DNA of 64,000 nucleotides, taken from assembly GCA_014529385.2 (NCBI GenBank), contig CM043959.1, positions 65,412,253 through 65,476,252 on the forward strand, given 5' to 3'. The notes under the pieces were generated by a model, which searched no databases, was not told the origin of the DNA, and worked only from the letters and a program-made list of their open reading frames with translations. The translations under genes were made by a program, and so were the position numbers. The DNA is from Adiantum capillus-veneris (taxonomy: Eukaryota > Streptophyta > Polypodiopsida > Polypodiales > Pteridaceae). This document shows positions 34,026 through 46,145 of the stretch, in pieces; position 1 is the first letter of the stretch, and each line of letters begins with the position of its first letter.

Positions 34026-34826
34026 TTTCCCGTTCCACGGGTAGAAGACATATTTGATAAGCTACAAGGTTCGACCTACTTCAGTAAGATTGACCTAAAA
34101 AGTGGCTATCATCAAATAAGGATAGTTGATCAAGACATTGTAAAGACCTCCTTTCACACCACATTTGGTCTTTATGAGTACATTGTCATGCCTTTTGGCT
34201 TGACCAATGCACCAGCCACATTCAACCGCTTTATGGAGAAGCTGTTCAGGCCTCATCGAACCTTCACTGGAGTGTTCTTTGATGATATTATCATCTACTC
34301 TAATTCATTAGACGAACACAAGAAACACCTCCAGGTAATGTTTCAAGTTTTGAAAGAGAATAAACTTTATGTTAATCGAAAGAAAAGTGAATTTTTCTTG
34401 CAAGAGATTCAGTATTTAGGTCACATTATCTCTCAAGATGGCATCCAAATGGATCCATCAAAGTTAGAGGTAATAAAAGGATGGCCTAACAAGGAATCTT
34501 CATGAACTAAGAAGCTTTATAGGTATGTGTGCATACTATAGACGCTTCATAGAAAAGTTCTCACAAATTGCGGGACCACTATATGACCTAACAAAGAAAA
34601 GCGTTAGGTATACATGGTCAGCTTATCTCTCAACCTGTGCTTACACTATCGGATCTCTCAAAACCATTTGAGGTCCAATGTGATGCTTGTGGTGATTGCC
34701 TTGGAGCTGTTTTGCTCCAAGAAGGGAACGCCATAGGCTATGAGAGTCGAAGGCTCGACCCTGTTGAGAAAGCTCTAGGCATATATGAAAAGGAACTCCT
34801 TGCAGTTCTACATGCCTTAGACTCAT
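34026..34826 (+). pseudogene. Chromovirus C1 RT palm and RNase H
   Basis: RT continues with IDLKSGYHQIRI, MPFGLTNAPATF and the catalytic FFDDIIIYS. Two bases are missing near 34489 compared with C2, which shifts the frame. A deletion near 34622 joins the end of RT to RNase H (LTLSDLSKPFEVQCDACGDC, with DACGD at the first acidic site). RNase H continues through EKELLAVLHALDS and then hits TGA 34826-34828, where Trp is expected. Copying and RNA removal would be lost. Confidence 0.85.
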
Positions 34827-34828
34827 GA

Positions 34829-35779
34829 AAGCACTATTTATTGGGGACTCCTTTCATTCTTCGAATGGATCACCAAAGTCTTAAGTACTTCATGACGCAG
34901 ACCAAGCTCTCCAACAAACAAATGAGGTGGGCAAATTTCCTTTTGCAATTTCATTTTCATATTGCTCACATTGCTGGCAAGCATAACCAAGTAGATGATG
35001 CACTCTCAAGACGGCCGAGAGTGAATGCGGTTTCCATAGAAACTCACAATGATCTATCTTCAATGATAGATGAGTACGCTATTGATCATGATTTTAGAGA
35101 TGTGATTTCAGCCCTTGCATTAGGGAAGAAAGAAGAACCATTTACTTTACAAGATGATTATCTTCTCTATGGCAATAGACTATGCGTTACTAACTCACTA
35201 CGTGAGAAAATAATGTATGAATATCATGCTCCACCTTATGCGGGGCATAGAGGGATTCAGTCTACCTTAAAGGGAATTGAAACATATTTCTATTGGCCTA
35301 CCATGAAAGTGAACATACAAGAGTATGTTTCTAAATGTGTAGTGTGCCAAAAGACAAAATTTGATAGAGGGAAGCAACTTGGATTGCTTCAACCCTTGCC
35401 AATCCCTAATTCACCATGGGAGAGCATATCCATGGATTTTATCTTTGGATTGCCTAAGTCTCTCCATGGGAATACGGGAATATGGACGATAATAGACAGG
35501 TTCAGTAAACAAGCTCATTTTATACCTGTCAAAAAGACTATCAAAGCCCATCAAATGGCAACCCTCTTCATTTCACAAATTTTCAAGTACCATGGCTTGC
35601 CAATGTCTATAGTGTCGGATAGAGATCCTAGAATGACCAGTAATTTCTGGAAGGGTCTCTTTGAGAATTTAGGAACAAGGCTAAACTTCTCTTCGGCCTA
35701 TCATCCACAAACGGATGGCCAAAGTGAAATAGCTAACCTAACAATTCTCGATCTACTAAAAGCCTATGTACGGAAGTAG
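34829..35779 (+). pseudogene. Chromovirus C1 RNase H end and integrase
   Basis: This 312-codon open frame starts in RNase H (FILRMDHQSLKYFM, KHNQVDDALSRR). Integrase follows: zinc finger with His in PYAGHRG and CVVCQKTK, then Asp in SMDFIFGLP, Asp in VSDRDPRMTS and Glu in DGQSEIANLT. The full set of ligands and catalytic residues is present. TAG near 35777 and a frameshift cut the end, which continues in another frame as a legible remnant. Confidence 0.9.
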
Positions 35780-36513
35780 ATCAAAGATCCCAATGGAAGA
35801 AGTACTTACCCTTAGTGGAGTATGCTTACAATAACACTGTACATACTTCCACGGGAAAAGCACCTTTCGAGGTAATTGAGGGAAGATAAAAAAGTCCCTT
35901 GCTACTTAAGGTACATGGGAAGATCTTCGCTGCAGATGAGTATAGCCGAGACCTACAAGAATCTTTTCAAAAGATTAAGGATGCTATCTCTATCTCACAG
36001 CAAAGGCAAAAGGCTGCTGCTGACAAGCACAGAAGAGCCCAAGCCTTTAAAGAAAACGATTGGGTCTTGTTAAAGTTTCCCAAGGCTCGATTAAGGCACA
36101 CGACGGGCAAGAATCCTATGGGCCACCAAAAGTACTATGCTAAACTAGCAAAAAGGTACTATGGTCCCTTCCAGATTCTTAGGCCAATCAATGAGATGGC
36201 CTATCAACTCAAGTTGCCCAATCATTGGCTCATACACAATGATTTCCATGTGAGCCTATTAAAGCCTTACAAAGGAGAGCCACCTCAAGAACCAACTATT
36301 GAAGACCCACCGGAGATTGAGGACCAAGAGGAGGTGCTGCAGCCCGAGTCCATTCTCCGACATGAAGACAAGGTATTAAGAGGCGGTAAGACTATCCGAC
36401 GATATCTTATTAAGTTTAAGAATTATCCTTTTGAAGATGCTAGACGGATGCAAGGCATACAATTAAAGGATAACCTAAACCTTGTCAATGCTTACAATGC
36501 TTCCCAAGAGTAA
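35780..36513 (+). pseudogene. Chromovirus C1 integrase end and chromodomain
   Basis: In a shifted frame the integrase tail reads LPLVEYAYNNTVHTSTGKAP, then a TAA near 35887, then a GPY/F-type module ([32 protein letters not shown]). The last 60 residues ([28 protein letters not shown]) match a chromodomain in layout. One aromatic position, usually Trp, is Arg. A chromodomain would steer insertion to marked chromatin. It ends at TAA 36511-36513. Confidence 0.82.
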
Positions 36514-36859
36514 ACAAATGTACAAAATGTTAAAAATGAACAAATTTTTTTTGTCGTCTTATAAGACTCTCTTTTTCTTTATTGTGCACAAAAATGAAGT
36601 AGTATGCATGCTTAGATCAAGTTTGCGGAGACGACGTCTCCAAAACACCAAGTAGAGCTTGTCACTCTACTATGGAAGATTGATAGGACTAATGTGCAGA
36701 CATGCTTGCGGCAGCCTGAGGCACTCAAGCGCCAAATGGACTAGTCATCCATTGTGGAATGATGTCGTAGGGTAACATAGGGATCCTCTACCCGCTAAGA
36801 AAAGGACTCATGAATATGATTTATCTTCTCTACACCATAGTCGAGGACGACTATGATTT
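36514..36859 (+). other. 3' untranslated part of C1
   Basis: This lies between pol and the polypurine tract, with no open frame of note. Confidence 0.6.
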
Positions 36860-36873
36860 CAAGAGAGAGGTAA
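36860..36873 (+). promoter_or_regulatory. Polypurine tract of C1
   Basis: CAAGAGAGAGGTAA directly precedes the LTR start TGTCATAA. Confidence 0.7.
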
Positions 36874-38446
36874 TGTCATAATAATCAATATCTAATTCTC
36901 CTAAATGATTTTCTCATATTAAACTGATCATTTAACGTGGGGAAGTGCCAGGGGAGAAAAATCTAGAATATTGGTTAAGCTAGCAGACCGGCCACAGTAG
37001 GGATCCAAAAGGGGGGCCATCTACAAAAGAGCCATGTGCAACAATCGGCTAAAAAGACCCTAAGGTTCAGCCCATTAAGACTTCCAAAATGCTAAGGTTC
37101 CAAAATTCAATGGTTATGTCCAAAGGTCAACCTTAGGGGAATTGGATGCTTTGTGTGTGTAAAAAAAAGTCTTTGCATATCCCTACATGGGAGGGGGCGA
37201 GCCTTTCTTCTAGGGGATGAGAGAGAAATCCACACACACACACACAAGCTCCCTTTACACAAAGGGAATGAGGGACACATGTCAGCTCCCTAGGCCAGAT
37301 GCCCACAAGGTGTACCCAATTCCTATTGGATGGCCTTAGAGGTGGACCAATGAGAATTAGGCTAGAGTAAATCTAGTTTAATCAATTTAAAAACACTTAA
37401 TAAAAAGAACCAATGAAAATTAAGTCTCCTGGATGATTATTGGACAGCCCGTGAAGGGTCCAATAGGAATTGAGCAGCCCAATGGGCTACTTAATTCCTA
37501 TTGGTCAGAATGGGGAAAGGTTCAATGGGGATTTAGTTCATTTAAATCAATTAAGTTTAATTGATTAAGCTCTCACAAAAGGGGAAAGGGGGACACATGT
37601 CAGAAAGCTATCACTTATGCTGCTTAATAGCCATTGGCTTGACTGGGGGAGGTCCAATGGGGAGCCTGCAAGAGTAAATAGCAAGAGGGCTCGCCCAAGA
37701 GAGAGAGGGGGCTGATTTTTGGAAGGCATTATCACACACACACTCACACAATCTCATGTGTGAAGAAAGAGAATACTATCTCTTCCCAAGATTTAATGGA
37801 GAGCTCATCACCTACTCCAAGCTTGTGAGATAGAAGCCTACATCAATACACTCTTGGCATGTGGATGCAAATCCAGCCAAGAGCCAATCTTCAATGCATG
37901 CTCATCTCCTCTACCAAGCTAATTACTAAGCTAAGCTATGCTAATATGAGTGATTATGTGAGGAGCTGTACATCTTTCTCGTAAGATACTCCTTCTTCCT
38001 CTCAATCTACTCTCATACACTACTAGCTCTCACCATCTTTGAAGGTGTGTGAGGTCTTGGGTCTGAGACGGGGATAATTAAAGTTGTGTTTGCTAAGTGT
38101 TTTGCTTAGTGCATGAAGCTTTCATCTTCATTGAACTAGCCAGTCTTTAAGGAACACAAAGAATTGTATTGTACAATGTCTCTCTTGATGGGAGAAACCA
38201 TAATACAAAGCCTTTTGGAGGGGGGACCAACTCCATGGAAATCCGGTCCTCAACTGTTTTCAATAGCTTAATTTCTCTCTCTTTTGAAAGTATTGTTGAT
38301 GCTATCTAACTAGGTGTTATGCTTTTTGTTGCTCTCTCCACCCAAGCACTCTTGTAATTCTCATTAGGAATCTATTCTAATGAAATGCCCACTATGTTCA
38401 TGCTAATTTCCACTACACATAAGTTTTTAGACCATTAAATGTTACA
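36874..38446 (+). repeat. Middle LTR of the chromovirus array (1573 bp)
   Basis: It pairs with 29366-30946. It is the 3' LTR of C1 and the 5' LTR of C2. Confidence 0.9.
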
Positions 38447-38447
38447 T

Positions 38448-38465
38448 TGGTATCAGAGCACAAGG
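38448..38465 (+). promoter_or_regulatory. Primer-binding site of C2
   Basis: TGGTATCAGAGCACAAGG is the exact initiator Met type, one base after the LTR. Confidence 0.9.
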
Positions 38466-38863
38466 TTTCTCTTTTCTTGCTCAAGAAGGGAGGTCCTCAA
38501 GCTAGCTATAAATGGTTGGTATTATTAATTGCCTGTGAGTAAGTAGAATAGGTATTTTTCAGCCTTGCAGTGCGCCTGCCTTTGTGCAGTTAACGGGGCA
38601 TCACCGTCGAGAGCTATGGTCTTAATAGTGGAGTCCTACGGGGCTTGTCTACGGCTTAACCACTATTGAGCTATTAGAAGCTTGACAGGAGCTGGTGCTG
38701 TTTTGGTGTCGAAAGACCCTCTCTTCTATTCCTTGCAATTAATGGTATTCGAGCCGCGGGTACAGTAGCTTGAGTGTTTTTTCTAAAGGGGTAAAGAGGA
38801 GTAGCAACTAGGGCTTGAAGTGCCAAAGTACACCTAAAAAGTTTACACCTAAAAGTTGCTGGA

Positions 38864-39597
38864 ATGGCTGACAATAGTAAAGAGAGTGAAATTAATGTTG
38901 ATAACTTTGATTTTGCTCATGATCAAGCCACTAATGATGCTTCAATGCTTGTTAACTATCTTGTTTCTAGGCTTCAACAAGCCATGGGCAGTCCATCTCT
39001 CCAAAGCAAAGTGCAACGGCAGCTCCGTGCTCACGGGATTCTCCAAGCTCATCACCATGAGGAGAGAACACCTAGGAAGCCTCCTTGTGAGACTACCAAA
39101 AGAGGTCTCTCTCCGATTCGGGAAGAAGAAGAGAATCCCTACGAAGGGCTCAAGAATTTACTTCTTGATGATGCATCTCCTTCCCAAAGGAGAACTCAAG
39201 AGCCTCCACCGAAGGAACGAGAAAGAAGTGAGTCTCCCGCCACCTCGGCGGAGATGGCTCCACGAAGACGGCGGGCTAAACGCTCTCCATCACCACCAAA
39301 GCGGAGAAGACCATCACACTCTTCTCCATGCCATAATTCAAAGAGGGATGATAAAATAAGCCCACGGAAAACAAGGATTCCAACAAGCCTAAGGGGAAGG
39401 ACAATGTCCAAAAGTCTCCTAAGGGCAACTCCAACAAAGCTAAAGAGAAGGGAGTTTACAAAGGTAAGAACAAACTCTCTCCTGAAGAGCTTGAGCGTTA
39501 TCGCAAGGATAACCGGTGTTTCAAGTGCGGTGAACAAGGGCATGCGTACCGCGCTTCTCCCCAAAAGAACAACGGTCAAGATCCTCATAGAGCTTTC
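38864..39597 (+). pseudogene. Chromovirus C2 gag with an internal deletion
   Basis: It starts MADNSKESEINVDNFDFAHD and stays in frame through the part where C1 has a 13-bp loss. At about 39356 (GATAAAATAAGCCC) it jumps to a position matching 32634 in C1, losing about 790 bp that hold the whole capsid core. The frame is shifted after the join. The zinc knuckle near 39530 reads CFKCGEQGHAYRAS, with the last Cys changed to Ser. No functional gag is possible. Confidence 0.87.
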
Positions 39598-41199
39598 TTG
39601 GTTGAAATCCAAGAGGAGGAGACTCACCAAACTCACCACAAAGGATCTCCTCTATGCCATGCTTGGGGAAAGGTAAGAGAACATGATGCTTTTATTCTCT
39701 TTGACCCTGGTTCTACTCACAATTTTATATCTATAGAGTTGGCCACAAAGCTAGGCATACAATCCTATGAGATGGGAGATGTCCTACCCGCAGACAATTC
39801 CTTCAAGGGGCAAGAAGCTTCAGTCACTCCCTTAATCGGGAAATTGAGGCTTCATGTCCAAGGCTATGTGGACAAAGAGGACTTCTTTATATCTCCTCTC
39901 AAGCATGAGGATGTAATCCTAGGGGCACCATGGTTTGATCGTCTGGCTGCCGATGTTAAATTTCCTGAAAGGAGAATCTCCTTTAAGCTCAGGGAAAAAG
40001 ACATGTATATAGATGCTAAGGAAATGGGTAACACTATTCCCATTTTACATAGACTAGCTTTCAACAAGTCAATAAAGAGCTCTATTTCCGTGTACATGAT
40101 TTTTGTTAAAGATTCTCAAAATGAACCTAATGCTTTAGCAAAAGAAAATAAAAGCAACCAAAAGGAATTAGAGTTATCCAATTTTCTCAAGGGGTTTCAA
40201 GATGTTTTTATTGACGACATCCCTTGTGAGCTACCTCCTAAACTAGGTAATGATGACCATGCAATTGAACTTCTTCCAGGAAGTTCACCGCCTAACAAAC
40301 CTCCTTATAGAGTTTCTCAAGATCAACAAGAGGAGATTATGCGGCAAGTGCATGAGTTAGTTGAGAAGGGCATGGTTAGGCCTAGCTCATCTCCATTTTT
40401 CTCACCTGTGCTATTAGTGCAAAAGAAAGACGGCACATATCGTATGTGTGTCGACTATAGAGCACGTAATAGGATCACTATCAAAAATAGTTTTCCCGTT
40501 CCACGGGTAGAAGACATATTTGATAAGCTACAAGGTTCGACCTACTTCAATAGGATTGACCTAAAAAGTGGTTATCATCAAATAAGGATAGTTGATCAAG
40601 ACATTGTAAAGACCGCCTTTCACACCACATTTGGTCTTTATGAGTACATTGTCATGCCTTTTGGCTTGACCAATGCACCAGCCACATTCAACCGCTTTAT
40701 GGAGAAGTTGTTCAGGCCTCATCGAACCTTCACTGGAGTGTTCTTTGATGATATTATCATCTACTCTAATTCATTAGACGAACACAAGCAACACCTCCAG
40801 GTAATGTTTCAAGTTTTGAAAGAGAATAAACTTTATGTTAATCGAAAGAAAAGTGAATTTTTCTTGCAAGAGATTCAGTATTTAGGTCACATTATCTCTC
40901 AAGATGGCATCCAAATGGATCCATCAAAGTTAGAGGTAACAAAAGGATGGCCTAAACCAAGGAATCTTCATGAACTAAGAAGCTTTATAGGTATGTGTGC
41001 ATACTATAGACGCTTCATAGAAAAGTTCTCACAAATTGCGGGACCACTGTATATTGGGGGTGACTGTGTTGCATATGGGAAACCCCTCTCAGCTAATCAC
41101 ATGGCATTGTTTTTCTCGTTGGAATGGAATATCACCCATTTTCCTTTGCAATTCTATGCATCACTATGGCAGAGTGCACTCACCCATTGTGCACAGTAA
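39598..41199 (+). pseudogene. Chromovirus C2 protease and reverse transcriptase, best-kept frame in the window
   Basis: The frame is open for 533 codons. Protease has FDPGSTHNFIS and VILGAPWF. RT is complete from VLLVQKKDGTYRMCVDYRA through IDLKSGYHQI, MPFGLTNAPATF and the catalytic FFDDIIIYS to RSFIGMCAYYRRF. The element sequence stops near 41052. The last 48 codons are read from the unrelated flank, so RNase H and integrase are missing. The RT motifs look intact, but without gag, RNase H and integrase the copy cannot move by itself. Confidence 0.9.
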
Positions 41200-41310
41200 A
41201 GATTCTAGAAATTGCCAAGTGCTCGGCACTCAAAATTGAGTAGCTAGAGCCGGAGGGCTGGTTCACTATACTCAGCTTCAATCCACTTGTCATGAGATAA
41301 GTCCCTTAAC
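41053..41310. other. Unassigned DNA at the truncated edge of C2
   Basis: The sequence after ACTGTATA has no match to C1. No LTR is visible. Confidence 0.5.
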
Positions 41311-42634
41311 ATGATTTTTTTCTTCGTAGAAACCAATGCTGACAAAAGTTCTCGTTTGCTTGAGCTTAACGAGAACAATATAGAACTGTCTGAACTTGAC
41401 AAGAACAACATAAAACTATCTGCGGGTTTTCAACATGGCAAGGTTGTTGTAAAAAGTGGGGATAGAGTGGAGCACCCTGAGGCTGAACCCTTCGTGGTTG
41501 AGAACCATGGCAAGGAAACCATTGGGCATGACTCCAGGAAGGTCTCAACGGACAACCAGGAAGGTAATGAGGTGCATATATGTAGTGTTTTATTTTTGTT
41601 CGAGCAGATTTAGGTTTTTTTCCCTAAACCTTATTGTGATCCCAGAGGATAAAGTGGAGGACGTAGAGGATGTGGAGACATTACTAGTAATTGCAGATAC
41701 CCTGAGGAAGAAACGCAAGCAAAATCAAGAGGAAGGAGTGCATCATCCAAATCCAAAGAAAAGTACTAATCAAGACCCCCCAAAACCCGCGCACATCGGA
41801 AATTGTAAGTTCCATGTGCTTTTTGTGCTATTTACATATTTTGAATATAAGATAAATTTTTTGTCTCATGGTGTCAATCTTCACTACAATTTACTGGTTG
41901 TGGATTTTTGGGCACTGTAGTAAAAATACAAGTGATTGGTAATGGTGGGCACCAGCATTGTGCTCAAGAAGACCTGGGGCAGTTTGATCGGGAGACACCC
42001 CTAGTAACTCAGTTTCGTGTCCCTCACCTTTCGGAGGATAATAGGCTTGCCTTGATCATTAATATTAATGATCTGCTTATTGTCACTCACGACAAGAGAG
42101 AGGGACCAAACCCGCCTAACGTGGACATGCTGCACTTTTGGAAGGTGAAGCAGGACAACAATCTAAACCACTATGTGCACCATTTTGCAGAGTGGTTTGT
42201 TCTTGGGGCTACACAGATTGTTGAAGTGTACGGCTGGAACACAAGCCCTTATCGAGACCTGGAAAAGAGGTTAGAATTGTGCTTGCCTCAATGGGTGGAT
42301 TGTGAAGGAGGCCTGTAGTAGAAGCTCATGGCTTGACGAGCAAGGGGATTAGATGCTCTTTCTAGTCTTGGGAACTTTTTGGAATGAGTTTCCACAATTC
42401 AACAAAGATAACACCCTCCTGCTAGATGACAAATATCCCAGGTGTTGCTTGAACGATGAAGAATCCTATGTTATCCTGCCTTATCTAGAGGACCAGATGA
42501 AAGACCAATGGGAGAGGTTTATGCATCATAAAGTTTTTCCATTTGTCTATGAGTGGAAGAAAACAGATAATCGATCGGAGTTGATCACTGCTTGTAAACT
42601 GGATGGTAGAAGAAGAGGGTGGCAGGCTCTTTGA
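41311..42634 (+). pseudogene. FCP1/NIF-like HAD phosphatase gene, decayed and spliced
   Basis: Candidate exons are 41311-41563, 41646-41805, 41920-42318 and 42353-42634. Introns look plausible (AATTGTAAGT to GGCACTGTAG between exons 2 and 3). Exons 1 and 2 are charged and poorly conserved (EDKVEDVEDVETLL, RKKRKQNQEE). Exon 3 has RLALIININDLLIV, where FCP1-like phosphatases have a hydrophobic strand with LDLNG, so the nucleophile Asp is lost. Exon 4 has NTLLLDDKYPRCC, matching the later acidic LLVDDSPYK-type motif, and then ILPYLEDQMKDQWERF. A TAG at 42316 and a frameshift separate the last two. The family removes phosphate from proteins. This copy is probably dead. Confidence 0.5.
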
Positions 42635-43037
42635 AAAGTTTAATCTGAGGGAAAAATTATCAAGCGGCAAAGGTAAAGTGCTACCTCCACCACCTCCACG
42701 AACACGTTATAAAAGGCCGCATTCTGATCTCCGATCTCAATAGAAATCTTAAGAGTTGTGTACATGTGATCATTTATGTAAATACCCATAATGAATTTCA
42801 TAGTCTAACTCATGATGAGGACTTCTTTTTGGAAATTGGGGAAAAAACCGACATTGTGTTGCGGAATTCAATATTGATTTCTAATGTAGAAACATGATTT
42901 GCTATTCAATCGACCATTTTTTTTTGTGCCTTGCAAGATGTCTTATTATAAGTTGATTTTAAATTGTTTTAGCAGTTTTTCTTAGGGCTTTATAGAAGAT
43001 AAATATGAGCGGTTAGTGGGCAAAAGTGCAAGCTATA
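42635..43037. other. Unassigned DNA between the phosphatase remnant and repeat block II
   Basis: No gene was recognised. Confidence 0.4.
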
Positions 43038-43750
43038 CCACTTATGAATTGTGGACCACATGCAAGTGGTTGACAACTATTTTCATTTTATAAACTGGTA
43101 GCCACAAGCAAGTGGTAAAGAACCACTTGAAAGTGGTTCTGAACCACCTAAAAATGACTCCTAGACCACTTGCAGTAGTTCTGAACCTTTTGATAGTGGT
43201 TAAGATAGCTCTTTCCAGTGGTTAAGAACCTCTTGCCAGTGGTTCAGAACCACTTCCAGTGGTTAAGATAGCCTTTTGCAAGTGGTTAAGGCAGCACTTG
43301 CTACTGGTCCAGAACCACTTGTTAGTGGTTTAGATAGCACTTGCAGGTGGTTCTGAACCACTTGTCAGTGGTTAGGAACCACTTGCCAGTGGTGAAGATA
43401 ACACTTGCTAGTGGTTTAACATAGCACTTGATAGTGGTTCAGAACCACTTGCTAGTGGTTTAGATAGCACTTGCAGGTGGTCTATGAGATCGACACTACG
43501 TATTCAACCAAGTGGTTCTAAAGCACTTGTATAGGCCTTCTAGGTCACTTGCTAGGTCTTCTCCTCCACTTGCAAGTGATTTGGAAAAGGTTTTGAACCA
43601 CTTGATAGTGGTTTAGTGAGCACTTGTAGGTGGTCAATGATATCGAAACTACATATATAAGGGTGTCTTGACAACTTTTGGGTGGCTTAAATGGCTTTAA
43701 ATTTTTGTAAAATTTGGTTGAAGGTAGTTTAAAGCACTTGCAAGTGGATG
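43038..43750 (+). repeat. AACCACTT/AAGTGGTT short palindromic repeat block II
   Basis: Words such as GAACCACTTGC, CAAGTGGTT, TAGCACTTGCAGGTGGTT and AGTGGTTTAGATAGCACTTG fill about 0.7 kb in both orientations. Many neighbouring words pair into small imperfect palindromes (ACCACTTGCCAGTGGT). Spacing varies. Confidence 0.88.
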
Positions 43751-44579
43751 GCAAGTTGTAAGCTACATGTACTCAAAGAATAAAAAAGTTTCAGAAAAGA
43801 TTCAGCTTTTGGATCAGGAACATAAGCTTTTGAGGAACAGATACAAGAAAGCGGTACCCAATTATACTTTATGAGGTCAATGTGTTTTAAATCGGCTTGC
43901 TATCAAAGGGCGTGCTATTGTAGGTATGCTCATACATGGTATCACTCAAAGTGTAGACATTAGGCTCATTTCTCTCAAGATACAAGGGGAACTTAAGGCA
44001 TCGAACTAGGTGTGAGTACATGGAAGCGGGAGGCCTACCATGTAATAATACATATCAATCGGAGCGTCCCTCGACCTTATCGTAAAAGTGACCATCAACA
44101 TAAAAGGAGTTCTTCTTTATCTGATTGTGCCACGCATCCTTCTAAGTTGTTGTGGATAGCCTCTTCTCCGTGCAACACCTCAATATATAAAAATCAGATT
44201 CTTCCTCCTCAGCGTTGACTGCAAAGTTATCTCCAACTCGTAAGGCATCACTCAAATCATCGTGATGGCCAGCATACATAGTTGCATCAATCTCGTCGTC
44301 ACATCTTCATCTATGTCAGCCTCTGTTGGTATTATCCTCAAGTACTTCCATGCTTCTACATGAGCTTTCATCTAGAGAGACCTCTACGCAGAAATCACTA
44401 GAGAGCAAAGCTCTAGTTGGTTAATCAATGGTAATTAGCACCAACCTTTCTTAATTAGTAAAGCTAGGTTAACCTATTTACAAATTTCTTAATTAATTGA
44501 AGATTAAACCTATGTATACTCTAAAACTCTCTCCCAATTCAAAATTCTTTGCTGATTATTGTGATTAAGCTTAGGGATA
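43751..44579. other. Unassigned DNA
   Basis: A 68-codon open frame at 44012-44218 has no recognisable feature. The right part becomes AT-rich. Confidence 0.4.
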
Positions 44580-45640
44580 CCAAGCTAATTAATTCTTATA
44601 TCATATTAGAACTGAAATTACTCATTTTAAACATAAATTAATCATAATGATACTAATTAAGTTTAAATTAATATGAGATAATTATCAAAGTTGTGTTAGA
44701 CTATCATTATGCTAGGAAAATTAATTTTTTGAGTAATTTTCATAATTAATTAAGCAAAATTACACTTTTTTTAAGGGGAAAATAGCAAACTAATCCAAAA
44801 TGCTTTGAGATAATTGTCAAAGGTAAACCACATCTTATGGAACCGATGATAATTATCTTAATCTCAAATAATTAGTTTAACTAATTGTCTCAATAGAATT
44901 ACACTGTTTTTAGGAGAAAATAGAGAACTAATCCAAACTGCTTTTAGATAATTATTAGAGGAAAAATACATTTTATGGAACCCATGATGACTATCTTAAT
45001 CTCAAATAATTAGTCTAACCAATTATCTCAACAGAATTACATTGTTTTTTTAGGGACAAATAAAAGGGAGAAAAGAGCAAACTAATCCAAAATATGATGA
45101 GATATTTGTCAGAGGTAAACCATATTCTATGAAACTCGTGATAATTATATTAATTTTAGATAATTAGTTTAACTAATTATCTCAGTAAAAATCACTATTT
45201 TTAAGAAAAAAAAAGGGAAAAAATAACAAACTAATCCAAAAACCTAATTATTTTAGTTGAAAACATTATTTTTAAGGATAAATTAAAGGGGGAAATTAGC
45301 AAATCATGATATATGATTACATACTATTTATCAAAGTTATATTACATGACAAAAATCTTGTGATAATTATGTCAAGGTTAGAAACTTAGTATAGATATTT
45401 ATCTAAGTCAAATTATACTAATTTTAGCTAAAAACTAAAGGGGGAAAATTAGTAATCCATGTGATATGATTACATGCTATTTATCAAAGTTAGATTCCAT
45501 AATAAAGAAGCCGTGATAATTATTTCAAGGTTAGAAAATTAGTATAGATATTTATCTAAGTCAAATTATACAAATTTTAGCTGAAAATTGAAGATGGAAA
45601 TTAGATAGTTGAGTTGAAAAACCAAGAGAAAATTACCAGA
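44580..45640. repeat. AT-rich tandem repeat, units of about 140-155 bp
   Basis: The words GATAATTAT, AATAATTAGTTTAACTAATT and AACTAATCCAAA recur in the same order. Examples of the same word lie at about 44866, 45006 and 45160, and TATTTATCAAAGTTA lies at about 45326 and 45479. Units are degenerate, and the last two resemble each other most. Confidence 0.65.
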
Positions 45641-46140
45641 GGTCACAAACATCCTTACCTACTTGTGATAATTATACCATAGTAAATTAGTGAGTTTAAG
45701 AAATTATAATTGACCAAAAGTCCTATTTTTAGCAAAGGATTAATTTAAATAATTAGACTTTGCGATCAAAAGTTTTTAAGAAAATCATACTAAGTATAAA
45801 CCTGTGATATAAAGCTGAGGAAATGAAATTTTTAAGATAAATAAATAGAATAAATATTAAGCTCAAAATAAGCAGATTCCAAGCTTAAAATTCGATGGAA
45901 AAATTAAGAAAAAGATATACAAAATTATAAGAAAATTAGGATAGCTTAGAAAACCTTTAGGAAAGCTGTGAAAAAAGTTATCATGCCTATATAGGTAGAT
46001 AAAAAATTACTAGGTAAAGAATCTACCAATTAAGACTACAAATTTAACCTAGATTTGGGTAAAATTGGATGCAAAGATTAAGTCTAGCTTTGATAATATT
46101 TACCTAATGATTAGATGTCCTTTTTATAAGGACAAGAAGT
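45641..46140. other. AT-rich unassigned DNA
   Basis: No open frame of note was seen. Confidence 0.4.
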
Positions 46141-46145
46141 TATAG

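Larger units (their letters stand above)
29366..41052 (+). mobile_element. Tandem chromovirus-type Ty3/gypsy array (copies C1 and C2, C2 truncated)
   Basis: The layout is LTR (29366-30946), internal C1 (30947-36873), LTR (36874-38446), internal C2 (38447-41052). The middle LTR has a polypurine tract before it and an initiator Met primer-binding site after it, so it serves both copies. C2 matches C1 up to the end of reverse transcriptase and then stops abruptly near 41052, without a third LTR. A chromodomain-like tail after integrase in C1 places it among chromoviruses. Both copies carry deletions and stops, at different places. Confidence 0.9.
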
